Origin: Chelydra serpentina
Taxonomy: Eukaryota > Chordata > Testudines > Chelydridae
Reading direction: 5' to 3'
Length of the DNA: 64,000 nucleotides
Assembly: GCA_037349315.1 (NCBI GenBank)
Contig: JBAIAC010000059.1
Coordinates: 14,106,501-14,170,500 of the forward strand
Shown here: one piece after another, positions 55,239 to 64,000 of the stretch
How positions within the stretch are numbered: position 1 is the first letter of the stretch
How the letters are laid out: every line of letters starts with the position of its first letter
Notes under the pieces: model-generated
What the model saw: the letters and a program-made list of their open reading frames with translations, nothing else
The model's database searches: none
Told to the model about the DNA's origin: nothing
Program-made: the position numbers and the translations under genes

Positions 55239-56304
55239 TCTCCTGAGTTACTGGTTTCCACGCCAGATTAAGAGGAAGAACATAAAAAGAGCTAAGTACT
55301 CACTAGCTGAAAGAGTGAGGGGGAGTTGCAGCTGGTAACTGTTAAGGACAAAATTGCTCTGTTGGGATGGAGCTGGCTCTTGATCCCAGATTGAAAGGGC
55401 CAGCTTGTGACACAGCAACCTCTTGATGCCACCTGGCAGAAGGCACAGGGAGCGCACAGAGCCTTATAGGGAGCTCATGAGTCAGTTATATGCCTAATAA
55501 TTCATAAAGGGTGGCATATGAGATCTCTGCTAAGAGCCACAAACACCCAGATCATCATAACCATTTAAAAATATATGTGAAGATAATATTATAAGGAGTT
55601 ATGTTCTTATACTGGAAATTATGTTCTTAAGGTCTGTGAGTTAAAGCAGGTCACCATGAGGTGATAAACATGTTTCTTTCAGACAGGCAGGAGATGCTTA
55701 TCTATCTGTCTGGTTGTATGCAAAGTGAATATTGTATACCTCACAATGGCTGCCCATTTGCATACTAAGCAACCAGATAATCAAGATTAAGAAATTAACA
55801 AGGGATCATAAAATCTACAAGAAAGAACATACACGTGTCTGGTTTATGAATAAAGATCAAAGGGCTCTTTTGATATATCTGGGGTTGCAAAGGCACACCC
55901 TGGTATCTTTCACCTAGGCTAGGATGGAAGCTAACAGTGGGCTTGCTTCATGAATGAAAGATTCCAACCAGGCGGCTATAATACACTGAAGGATTTTGGG
56001 TGAGCTTTTGCTCTTATGACATAATAAGTTCAGGCTCTAATAATAAAAGTGTGTCATGCTTTTATTTTATCTGTAACCCTTTGTTTTCAATATTGCTGCT
56101 TGCTATCATTTGAATCTCTGGTCTTTGTTCAATAAATTTATACTTGCTTTCTCTATAACAAATTAAGTGCTTTGAGTTAAGCAGAGCTATGTATGGTAAG
56201 CTCTGGTGTACAGCTCCTTTGGGAGCAGAGGATCTGGGAATTCTGTCAGTGTCCAGTAGCTTAGGAGTTGGGCACTCTAGGGAAACACTGTGGAGGACTT
56301 GAGC
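55239..56304. other. Intergenic, possibly LTR-derived
   Basis: Contains AATAAATTTATACTTGC (56,130) and other sequence typical of retroviral-type LTR ends, but I could not pair TG...CA ends. No gene. Confidence 0.3.
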
Positions 56305-56427
56305 TAGGGTGACCAGATGTCCCGATTTTATAGGGACAGTCCTGATTTTGGGGTCTTTTTCTTATATAGGCTCTTATTACCCCCCACCCCCGTCCCGATT
56401 TTTCACACTTGCTATCTGGTCACCCTA
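56305..56427. mobile_element. hAT-type MITE, TAGGGTGACCAG family
   Basis: Same ends as 16,630-16,754, flanked by ACTTGAGC (56,297-56,304) and ACTTGAGG (56,428-56,435). Confidence 0.92.
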
Positions 56428-56435
56428 ACTTGAGG

Positions 56436-58020
56436 TTGCCTATCGTTAACCTGTAAAGTGAGAGCAAGGCCTGCAGAAGGCTCGAGGGCAGGGCTTGTAT
56501 TGCCAGAGGCTGGTGGTGCTGGAGACTGACTCACAGGAGGCACATACAAGGCTTCCTTGCCCGAAAGGCAGGTGGTAGTGAGGTGCCTCACAGCCCTGGG
56601 TACCTCTGGGAAGCATCACATAGCTACCAGGAGAGCATGCTCTGAAAGGTGTCTATGAAAAGGTGGCATTGGTAGCTAGGCAGGGAAAGCAGGGAGGGAA
56701 AAGGGACTACATCTCAGCATGTCACCACTTGAACATTAACAGATGCTTCATACATGTGACAAAAGAAACTTCATGTATCATCCTGACCTGCTTCTTGGCC
56801 CATTAATCTATTCACAGTGCTAAACTCTGAGGATGCAATTCTGGCTCTATTGAAATCAATGGCAAAAATCCCACTGATGTCAAAGGGGCTTGGATTTCAC
56901 CCAGAGGCCCAGATTCAAAGACTCCCATTGACTTCAGTTGGCTTAGAATCAGGGCCTGAAATCGTCAAGAGGGAAAAGATGTATTCTGCAGCTCAGTCTT
57001 CCATAGTTCAGACATGCAGTTAATGGTGGCAGTTCAGTTTTGTAAATTGGCCATTCCCCCTTGACGTGCATTTGTGCAGCCCACTAGGATTTCTGACACC
57101 AGGGCAACAGCCAGTGGCAGTTTACTTTGCTTGGGACCATTTCTTTCCTAACTTTAATTTTTAAAACAGACTGTCTCAGCAGATGATTTGTCAGTAACTC
57201 AGACTACTGTCTGAATCAAGAAGTTTTCAGGTCTGATTCGCAGAGGAGTTTTAATGTATTGAAAAGCATACATTGCATATTGCACTTGCAATGGTTGGAT
57301 CTACACAATACAACATGTAGCTTAAATGAATTCCTAAATTTAGTTAATTAAGACATAAAGCACTATAAACCTAAACAGACATCTTCATGGAACTTTTGTT
57401 TTTGTCACAAATATTGCTGCCTGGTCTTGCATTATTTAATTCCACTTAATTGTAATAATTATTGTTAGAGCCTTTCTCTAAATTATGATAGCATTCGTGT
57501 TTTAAAAATAAGTTAACATATCATACATTTATTATATTCATTGCAAACCCATAAATAAAACAGCCTGCTATATGCTAGATTTGGGGTTTCTAAGAAAAGG
57601 CATCATTCAATCAGGATAAATCAATGCTGAATGATCATGCAAATTAATACAATAATCTGATTTGAAATGTACGTGACAGAACAGAAATGTAGCATGCCCA
57701 ATGTGGTTTAAAATGTTACACGTCTTTTAAAAAATGCAATTAACTTTCATTTGTCTGCCAACAAACAACACTGCACATACTTTTTGCTACCAACCTGAGT
57801 AATAAAAATAGAAACCATCTCAGTGTGTTTGTGGCAGTTTAGACACAGTTTCTAACGGAGTTTCTTCTACACAGTGTTAGGAAGGCTTATCACATACACT
57901 GACAACCCCTTTTTAATGGTGCTTTTTGGTGAGAATGGAATGGAATCCTTGATGCTCCTGTCTTCCTCCAACTGCCTGGGGTGGCAATAACTGAATGCAC
58001 CTTGGCATGGGTAGGAATTC
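56436..58020. other. Intergenic, nothing recognised
   Basis: Mostly AT-rich without coding signal. A short GTTTAGACACAGTTTCTAACGGAG region and others do not match anything that I can name. Confidence 0.4.
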
Positions 58021-58024
58021 TGAG

Positions 58025-58867
58025 ATTCCAGCAGATGTAAACATTGATTTTACAGTCTTTTAAGGTAGGGATTTTGCGGGGGGGGGGGGGGAATGGAGAG
58101 GGGAAAGAGGGTTGGTCACTTGTAAAAATTAAAAATTCCCAGTGCAGTGTTTGTGGGACAATGTAGCCTCGATTATCCTTTGTACAGATTAAGTTGTAAG
58201 TGGGTAAAATTGGAACTCAACCAGTTCCAAAACACCAGGGCTCGTGTTTTCTCTCTTTCTTTTCTGTCTTTTTTTTTTTAACCAAATTCTGCCTGTGAAT
58301 GCGGCGTGAGTGAGAAAGTGGCGATCACTTAAGTGAAATGACTTGCATATTGCTCTCTGATGAAGGAGGCCAATTAATCAACAAAAAAAGGAAGTTCAGA
58401 TGAGACGGTGGGAGTCTGAGATGTAAACGCACAACAGCTAGAAAAATCCAGAGTTAAGGCTGCAAATCTATTCTTAACGCCCCTCTGGTGCTAGCAATAG
58501 CCCAGCACATACCCGCTGTGGCAGACCAGGCACTGAGCCACAGTCCCTAAACACGGAGACGAGCGTGCCGGTCTTTGTGGGTCAGTTCCTGATCTGCGGA
58601 GTGGGGATTAACCCCCCGACAGACCCAGAGAGCCCGGGCCGGTCTGGTACATTTCCCGGGCACTGAACAGTGGGTGGTCACACAGTGCCTGCAGCCCGGT
58701 CACTGCCCTATATAGTCACAGCAGCCACCTGCTGGCTCCCAGCCCTGCCCGGGGCGCTGCCTTATTGGGGCACGTGGCGGAGGGAGGAAAATGAAGGGGA
58801 AATGAATCGCTCAGCCCCGTCACTGCCACGACCCGGGCCAGCGAAGCCCCCAGCCCTACCTCGGAGC
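58025..58867 (+). promoter_or_regulatory. Gene B promoter region and 5' leader
   Basis: Shared with pseudogene P (8,220-9,040). TATATAG at 58,709-58,715, 153 bases before the ATG. A short upstream ORF MKGK (ATG at 58,791) and an in-frame upstream ATG at 58,802 lie in the leader. A 15-base G run is at 58,078. Confidence 0.6.
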
Positions 58868-58952
58868 ATGGGGTGGGGAGCGGGGTCCGCCGGGCGGTGC
58901 TGCCGGCTGCTCGGGCTGCTCCTGTGTCTCAGCGGCGGGCTCCAGCCTGCAG
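58868..58952 (+). CDS. NCR3LG1: Gene B exon 1: signal peptide
   Basis: ATG with A at -3 and G at +4. Encodes 28 residues: MGWGAGSAGRCCR, then hydrophobic LLGLLLCLSGGLQPA, exit GCAG|GTAAAG in phase 1. An in-frame ATG at 58,802 would add 22 residues (MNRSAPSLPRPG...) before the leader; the internal ATG gives a normal signal peptide and is preferred. Matches pseudogene P exon 1 much better than gene A exon 1. Confidence 0.82.
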
Positions 58953-61900
58953 GTAAAGGAGGGATCCCGGGTCCCATAAGGCGGGGGAGGATCGGGTCCA
59001 ACTGGCTGCCCCTTGGCAAAGGGGGTTTGAGGGCAGGGTCACTGGGGTCCTCCCGAGCCTGCGGATTCTCCCAGACCAGGGTCCTGATCCCCCCACCCCG
59101 GAGCGGGAGCAGGGGTGGGTGGGGATGTGTCTGGGCGGGGGTGACACTTCTGGCGTCCCAAGGCTGAACCTGGTTCCTAAATCGCAGGGTCTTTATGCCA
59201 AAGACCATCAAAAGTCATTGCTGTGTAGGTTTATAGAAATGCCACCAGACTAAATGCTCTTGTATGTTGTAACAATATATATTCGAGCAAGACCCCAGCC
59301 CCACATGGTGTAATTGCCTCCCACTTGCAATAAGTAACTGATGTCTGGGGGTGTGTAACTGACAAATAACTTGGCACATGCCCGCAACTATTAATCTGTT
59401 CTGAGGTAGATGGGACATGCCACTCCCTGACCTGAAGCTTTACTTCTGTGCAACATGCTGTCATATCTCACCCCCGCCCAACTTTCCATTTTGCAAATGC
59501 TCCTGGAGCAAGGAATCGGCTTTGAATAGCTGAGAGAAAATAATTGGCCGGCCAAGGGACTCATCCTTATGAGCATTAGGCTGTTTCGAAGTAGCTGGCA
59601 CATGCCATTCCCTGGCACACAGCTTTATTTCTGGCCCCTTCCTTGCTTTCTTATTCAAAGAGCATTAGCAAACTGCAAGGGGGTGGGGCTATGGGGTGGC
59701 AGCAGTTAGCCCGGAAATATCACCTTGGGTCAGAAAATGGCATGTACCAGCTCCTTCAAAACAGTTTCACAGTCCCCTCTCATTGACAGCAAAAAGTGTC
59801 TTTAACAGCGGAAAGGTTAATTTGACACATTTTCTCTATAAAGCTTCACTCCAAACTATAATATGGGAGCAAACCTAAACATAGTGCCAATAACATGAAA
59901 TAAATATTCTACCCCAAGAAATGATTTCATATCTAAGAGACATTCTGTTGGGCAAAACCTTAAGAGTTAGAGCTGAGAAGCTCTCAGCTGAACTATTTTT
60001 AAGCCACAGATGGGTTGTAGCCACTCAGGCTAGACAACCACTAAAAATAGACATGTAAAAGGGAAGTACTATGCCAGGTATTCCTGGTGGACCAAATCCT
60101 TAGGGCTGGTTATTCAGTAACAGTGGATGGGGTAATCTGTCACTGCCACATAAACTGGCCATGAATTTGGCAGATTGATCCTCAGGACAGTTGACGAGGT
60201 CTTGGCTACACTTACGAGTTACAGCGCAATAAAACTGCCTGCAGTGCTGTAACTCACTAACTGGCTACACTTGCAAGGCACGTGCAACGGTGTATCTCCT
60301 CAGATACAACGCTGCATGTACTCCACCTCCCCGAGAGAAATAGCAACTATTGCGAAGTGGGTGGAACGCTGGTCTTTCAGTGTAGCCGAGGAACAACGCA
60401 GTTACTGACCTCCGGAAGCTGCCTTTGTTTTGAAACAGCACTTCCGGGTTGGAGTTCAGAGCTCCGTCTGGAGCTGCTACAAACAGCTTTACAAACACAG
60501 CTACAGTTTGCAGGCGGGGGGCGGGGAGGAGGGGGCTCCGTTAGGAATGCTGGCAGCAAAGTTGCCTTGGACAGAGATGGGGGGCGGGGGGGAGAAGAAC
60601 GGCGGGGGGGAGGGGTGGGGGAGGGCTCCATTTCCCCAAGTTCTCTTTTATCTGCTCTTTAAAAACAAACAAAGCCCCTGCTGTTTGCTTTCAGTGATTG
60701 AGAGAGAGGCAGGGGATGTGGAGGTGTGGAAATAATGAGCTGACACTGTGGAGATTCCAAAAACCCACTCTCTCTCCCAAAACGCTCCCTGTCAAAGTCC
60801 CCCTCACCCCCCCCCATTTGAAAAGCACGTTGCAGCCACTTGAATGCCCATAATGCACCGCTCCCAATACAGCTGCAAATGCCTCAAATGTAGCCACCTT
60901 ACTGCGCTGGCAGCTGCCAGTGTGAACAGGCTGCAGCGCTTTCCCTACTCAGCTGTCCGAAGACGGGTTTAACTCACAGCACTGTACATCTGCACGTGTA
61001 TTTTGAAACACCCAGTGAAATTCTGAGTCATTTCCAAAGATAGACTTTTTGTAAAAATCTATCAGTATTGATCATTCATTTGTCTTTCTCCTCAAGGGGA
61101 AGGGAGAAGAAATTGGTGATGTTGTGTCCCTCTCCCCAGCAGTGATGGGGAGCCAGCAGGACAGTTTTACCTTTAAAGGAGATGGACAAGTGACTCCTGG
61201 CTTAGGGCACTAGTCTGGAACTCACCTGCGTTAAATTTTCTGCCCCACCTTTCTGCTTGGCCATGGGCAAGTCATTCAGTCTCTCTATGCATCATATCCC
61301 CATGTATAAAATGGGGATAATAGCACTTCCATACCTCACAAGGGTGCTGTGGGGATAAAATACATAAAAAAGAGTCTGAGGTGCTCAGCTATTATGGTAA
61401 TGGGCTCCATTTATCTATCTGGGATGGATAGACAGAATAGACATTTTTCTCCCATCACGTGCTGCTGTAGTTCTACCACAAAGCTCCAGTGTATTATATG
61501 TAATAAGCAGCATATACACTGCTAAAGTTCCTCCTGCAATGTAGTTCCCAAGAGCCAGGGCCACACAACTAGCCTGTGTTATCTCTAGGATTTCATTCAA
61601 ATAAAAGCAAAGATTGTTATTCATAAAGCCATTATCAATTTAGGAAGGAAAGCTTTCATTAGATTTCCATTGAGACAGGTTATAAAGGATTATGGGTGCG
61701 GCAACAGGCTACTAAAAAACTGCATGATCCTTGAGCCAATAACAACGCCTTTAAAAGGAACCTTGCCTTTAGGATGTATTGCTCCAAATATACATTTTTT
61801 ATGTTTGAAGAAACTCTTCAAGTGCTGATGGGAAGCACCCCACTGACCGTGTCACTGGATGATAACATCTCCATACCATGCAAGATCTCTGGGTACAATA

Positions 61901-64000
61901 CAGCAGAACTGGATATCAAGAACATGGGAGTTACCTGGTATCTTAAGACTCCAAGGGCAGACCAAGAAGAAAAAGTATTCACATTTCATGCTGGAGCGCA
62001 TATTTCCTATAGAAATGGGGCCAGTATGTCTGACAGTGACCTGAGAAGAGGAGATGCTGCACTCTCCCTACCACAGATACAGTTTAAGGAAGCAGGAATA
62101 TATAGGTGCTATGTTATTGTCGCCCCTTCTGATGCTCACGGAACAGTTGTTTTAGAGGTAGTTGGTAAGTAGTGGTAGTTGTACCATTTCTTATATATTG
62201 CATCACCTGGGGACCTGAAGGCAGAAGATTAGAGTCCATCTTAGTGGTACCAGTTTCCTCACCCCTTCTGAGCCTCTGTGGGGATGGGGTGGGGGTGGGA
62301 ATTGCATTATATCAGTGGAATAGTCCTGGCAGCTGGGTAAGCTGTGCTAACATTTATGGTGGTGGTGTGATGAGCCCAGCCTTCTGCATGAGATTTTATA
62401 TGGGGATTAGCAGTCTTCATCAGACTAATGTGTTTGAGGTTTAGTCTGGTATTTTTCATCTCTCTCCATCATAGTTGCCTTTAAAAGGGCACAGTCCCTA
62501 TTCCTTATTTACTGTCACTTTCCTTGTCACAAGCAGAGAAGACTGCAGTTCATTTCCCCCTGCAACATCTCCATAGTTGTATCAGTCTAAATATTCCCCT
62601 TCCATGAATTTTTTGCAGGTGAGGGGAAAATATGGACCTAAATAGCCTGTTTCATAATCTCTAAGGTCTTGGCCAGGTAAGGTTTTCATTATCCAATCCT
62701 CAGACTTGCAGTGGCATTTTCAATAGCCAGACATGCTCTAAAGCTGAGAAACTCTATTAATTTCATCGATACTTATTTACAAAGAGCAGAAAATAACAAA
62801 ACTACTGAAGTTCTAATGATCATAAATGCTACTTATCTTCTAAAGAATAGTCAGTCCTGTGATCTTGTTTCTGGGAAAAAACGACTATATTAGCAAAAAA
62901 CCCAAACAAAACAAACAAAAACAACCAACCCCCCCCCAAACCCCCCACTCCTGCAATAAACATTAAACACTGCACATATCAGACATTTAGGTAGTGTGTG
63001 TATTCAGTGTACATGAACACTGTTAAAGAGCCCGAATATCCCTGATGATGATGACATAACCTTTTTCTCCATACAGCTCAACCAACTGTCAGCCTGTCTC
63101 CAAAGGAAGTTACAATAGAAAGCAACAAGGAGAAGACCCTGTCGTGTGAAGTCAATAAATTCTATCCAAATTCGGTTGACATTAAGTGGATGAAGGCATC
63201 AAAGAATAACCAGGACAGTAGCGTAGCAGCAGAGGATATCCACACAGGAGCCTCTGTAGAAAATGAAGACGGCACATTTAATGTCACTAGCATACTAAGG
63301 CTGCAACCGTCTATGCAAGATAATGGAAATGTCTATAGATGTATTGTGAGTCACAAAACATTTCCTGCCAAGTTACTTCTCAATAGCACCTTGACCGTCA
63401 CAGGTATCCATCCCCTTTAGGGTCTTATCTCCTTTCTTTTGATTTTCATGTGTTCCGGAATGCTGAGGCTAGACCTCTTTTGAAGGAATTTAAACCTTGT
63501 TAACCTTATGCTGTCCCAGCGGTGCAGTGATACCAGGTGTCATCCGAGATAGATAGCAGGGCAGGAGAGCTGGCCATGCAGTGATATTCAGAACAGTCGG
63601 CTTGCTGACATGCCAGCCAGAAAGGGAGTGGGAGGAGCGGCAGAGAAGCCAAGGAGAGTCAGTTCAGTGAAAAGAAGGGGTTGAAACGTGGCAACATTTC
63701 AAAGGTCTGACCTTTTATATCAGGGCTTTTCTGGATGCACCATTTTAGTGCCATATATTTGTGTTGGTAAGATTGGGTGACACATGCCACATTTTAGGGC
63801 CTCTCTGAGCTAATTGAGTTGATCCACAGGTGTGTTTTACAAAAGGCTGTTTTGACCCTTCATTTTATTATCTTCATTTTATAGAATGTTGTTAATATTT
63901 AAGTTTTTAAGTGGGCATTTTGATACCCTTAATGCTGTCTACTTATGGGGAAGGCATTTTGAAGCTGTGATTTGACACAACAGTATGTGCTTGGCAGTTA
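58868..64000 (+). CDS. NCR3LG1: Gene B: B7-H6-like paralogue (partial, continues past the window)
   Basis: Signal, V and C1 exons in the same order, phase and length (except exon 1) as gene A: 58,868-58,952, 61,811-62,164 and 63,077-63,403. No stop or frameshift in any of them. Whether it has a TM exon and the extra C1 exons cannot be told, since the window ends 0.6 kb after exon 3; in gene A the TM exon lies 0.74 kb after exon 3. The 63,404-64,000 tail still aligns with the gene A intron. Likely a functional NKp30-ligand-type surface or secreted protein, by similarity with gene A. Confidence 0.85.
58953..60180. other. Gene B intron 1, 5' part
   Basis: GC-rich start, then sequence that aligns in patches with gene A intron 1 from about 60,030. 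No exon seen. Confidence 0.45.
60195..60992. mobile_element. DNA-transposon-like insertion in gene B intron 1
   Basis: Left TTGGCTACACTTACGAGTTAC and right GTACATCTGCACGTGTA are loosely inverted, and internal repeats of AGTGTAGCC/GGCTACACT occur at 60,255, 60,380 and 60,893. Absent from the aligned part of gene A intron 1. Ends are approximate. The GC-rich frames inside it are not genes. Confidence 0.5.
61262..61402 (+). repeat. MIR-like SINE (gene B copy)
   Basis: GGGCAAGTCATTCAGTCTCT, AAAATGGGGATAATAGCAC; orthologous in position to 25,500-25,641 in gene A. Confidence 0.8.
61811..62164 (+). CDS. NCR3LG1: Gene B exon 2: IgV domain, B7-H6-like
   Basis: 118 codons, GAAG|AA to GTTG|GTAAGT, phase 1. 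Core residues are all present: [29 protein letters not shown] and the TVVLEV G strand; sequon NIS kept. Changes against gene A gather in the C''-D region (FHAGAHISYRNG against [12 protein letters not shown]) and in the F-G loop (YVIVAPSDAHG against [11 protein letters not shown]). In B7 ligands these loops help to contact the receptor, so the two copies may differ in binding; that is inference. Confidence 0.92.
63077..63403 (+). CDS. NCR3LG1: Gene B exon 3: IgC1 domain, B7-H6-like
   Basis: 109 codons, TACAG|CT to ACAG|GTATCC, phase 1. [31 protein letters not shown] and [10 protein letters not shown] keep both core cysteines, the tryptophan and the sequon. It differs from gene A exon 3 at about a dozen residues, with no gaps. 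Confidence 0.92.
63404..64000. other. Gene B intron 3, start
   Basis: Aligns with gene A 28,703-29,300 (for example GTATCCATCCCCT, GTGCAGTGATA, ACAAAAGGCTGTTTT), so the duplication extends past the window edge. No exon yet. Confidence 0.6.

Noticed and set aside
1..64000. CRISPR arrays, tRNA or rRNA genes, bacterial operons
   Set aside because: No direct-repeat/spacer periodicity, no cloverleaf sequences with A/B boxes that I could support, and the genes are clearly intron-split vertebrate genes.

Overview
The window looks like reptilian, most likely turtle, genomic DNA. Genes are split into short exons with GT-AG introns. The intergenic and intronic space is filled with CR1 LINEs, a Penelope-like element, hAT- and Harbinger-type MITEs and solo LTRs. 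I see no prokaryotic-style operons, tRNA, rRNA or CRISPR. The species assignment rests on repeat composition and is an inference.

The core is a tandem family of immunoglobulin-superfamily genes on the + strand whose V and first C1 domains resemble B7-H6 (NCR3LG1), the ligand of the NK receptor NKp30. Gene A (19,048-51,081) is complete. Its exons are: signal peptide (19,048-19,123), V (26,877-27,230), C1 (28,376-28,702), transmembrane (29,445-29,555), five further C1-type exons (30,467-30,868; 34,452-34,763; 38,373-38,687; 40,575-40,886; 42,952-43,266), a 20-codon hinge-like exon (44,753-44,812) and a terminal C1 exon with a stop (50,768-51,081). Every internal boundary is phase 1, so all exons are interchangeable in frame. 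Two products are predicted. One is a 291-aa membrane protein (V-C1-TM, stop in the TM-exon donor region, AATAAA 42 bases further on). The other is a 928-aa secreted protein with one V and seven C1-type domains, made by skipping the TM exon. The second architecture is not the ordinary B7-H6 layout and is the main discovery candidate.

Upstream (about 8,220-13,010) lies a deletion-ridden paralogue (pseudogene P). It keeps a promoter/signal exon, one C1 exon, the hinge exon and the terminal exon. Two of these are split by separate transposons. Downstream (58,868 to the window end) starts gene B, with signal, V and C1 exons and an intact frame, cut by the window edge. Intron sequence aligns between A and B (about 21.4-28.7 kb against 60.0-63.4 kb) and between P and A (9.9-13.1 kb against 38.4-51.1 kb), which shows segmental duplication. 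Three insertions in gene A (CR1, solo LTR, Harbinger MITE) have empty sites in gene B and so postdate the duplication.

Other content: a possible last exon of an unidentified upstream gene (3,437-3,560); six CR1 fragments; a decayed RNase H-bearing LINE (46.1-49.75 kb, minus strand) with a nested solo LTR; a Penelope-like element with YIDD reverse transcriptase and GIY-YIG endonuclease remains (52.66-55.24 kb) and a nested Harbinger MITE; a hAT element with long inverted repeats (36.3-37.9 kb); and a nearly perfect 80-bp-arm hairpin (37,951-38,118) just before a gene A exon.
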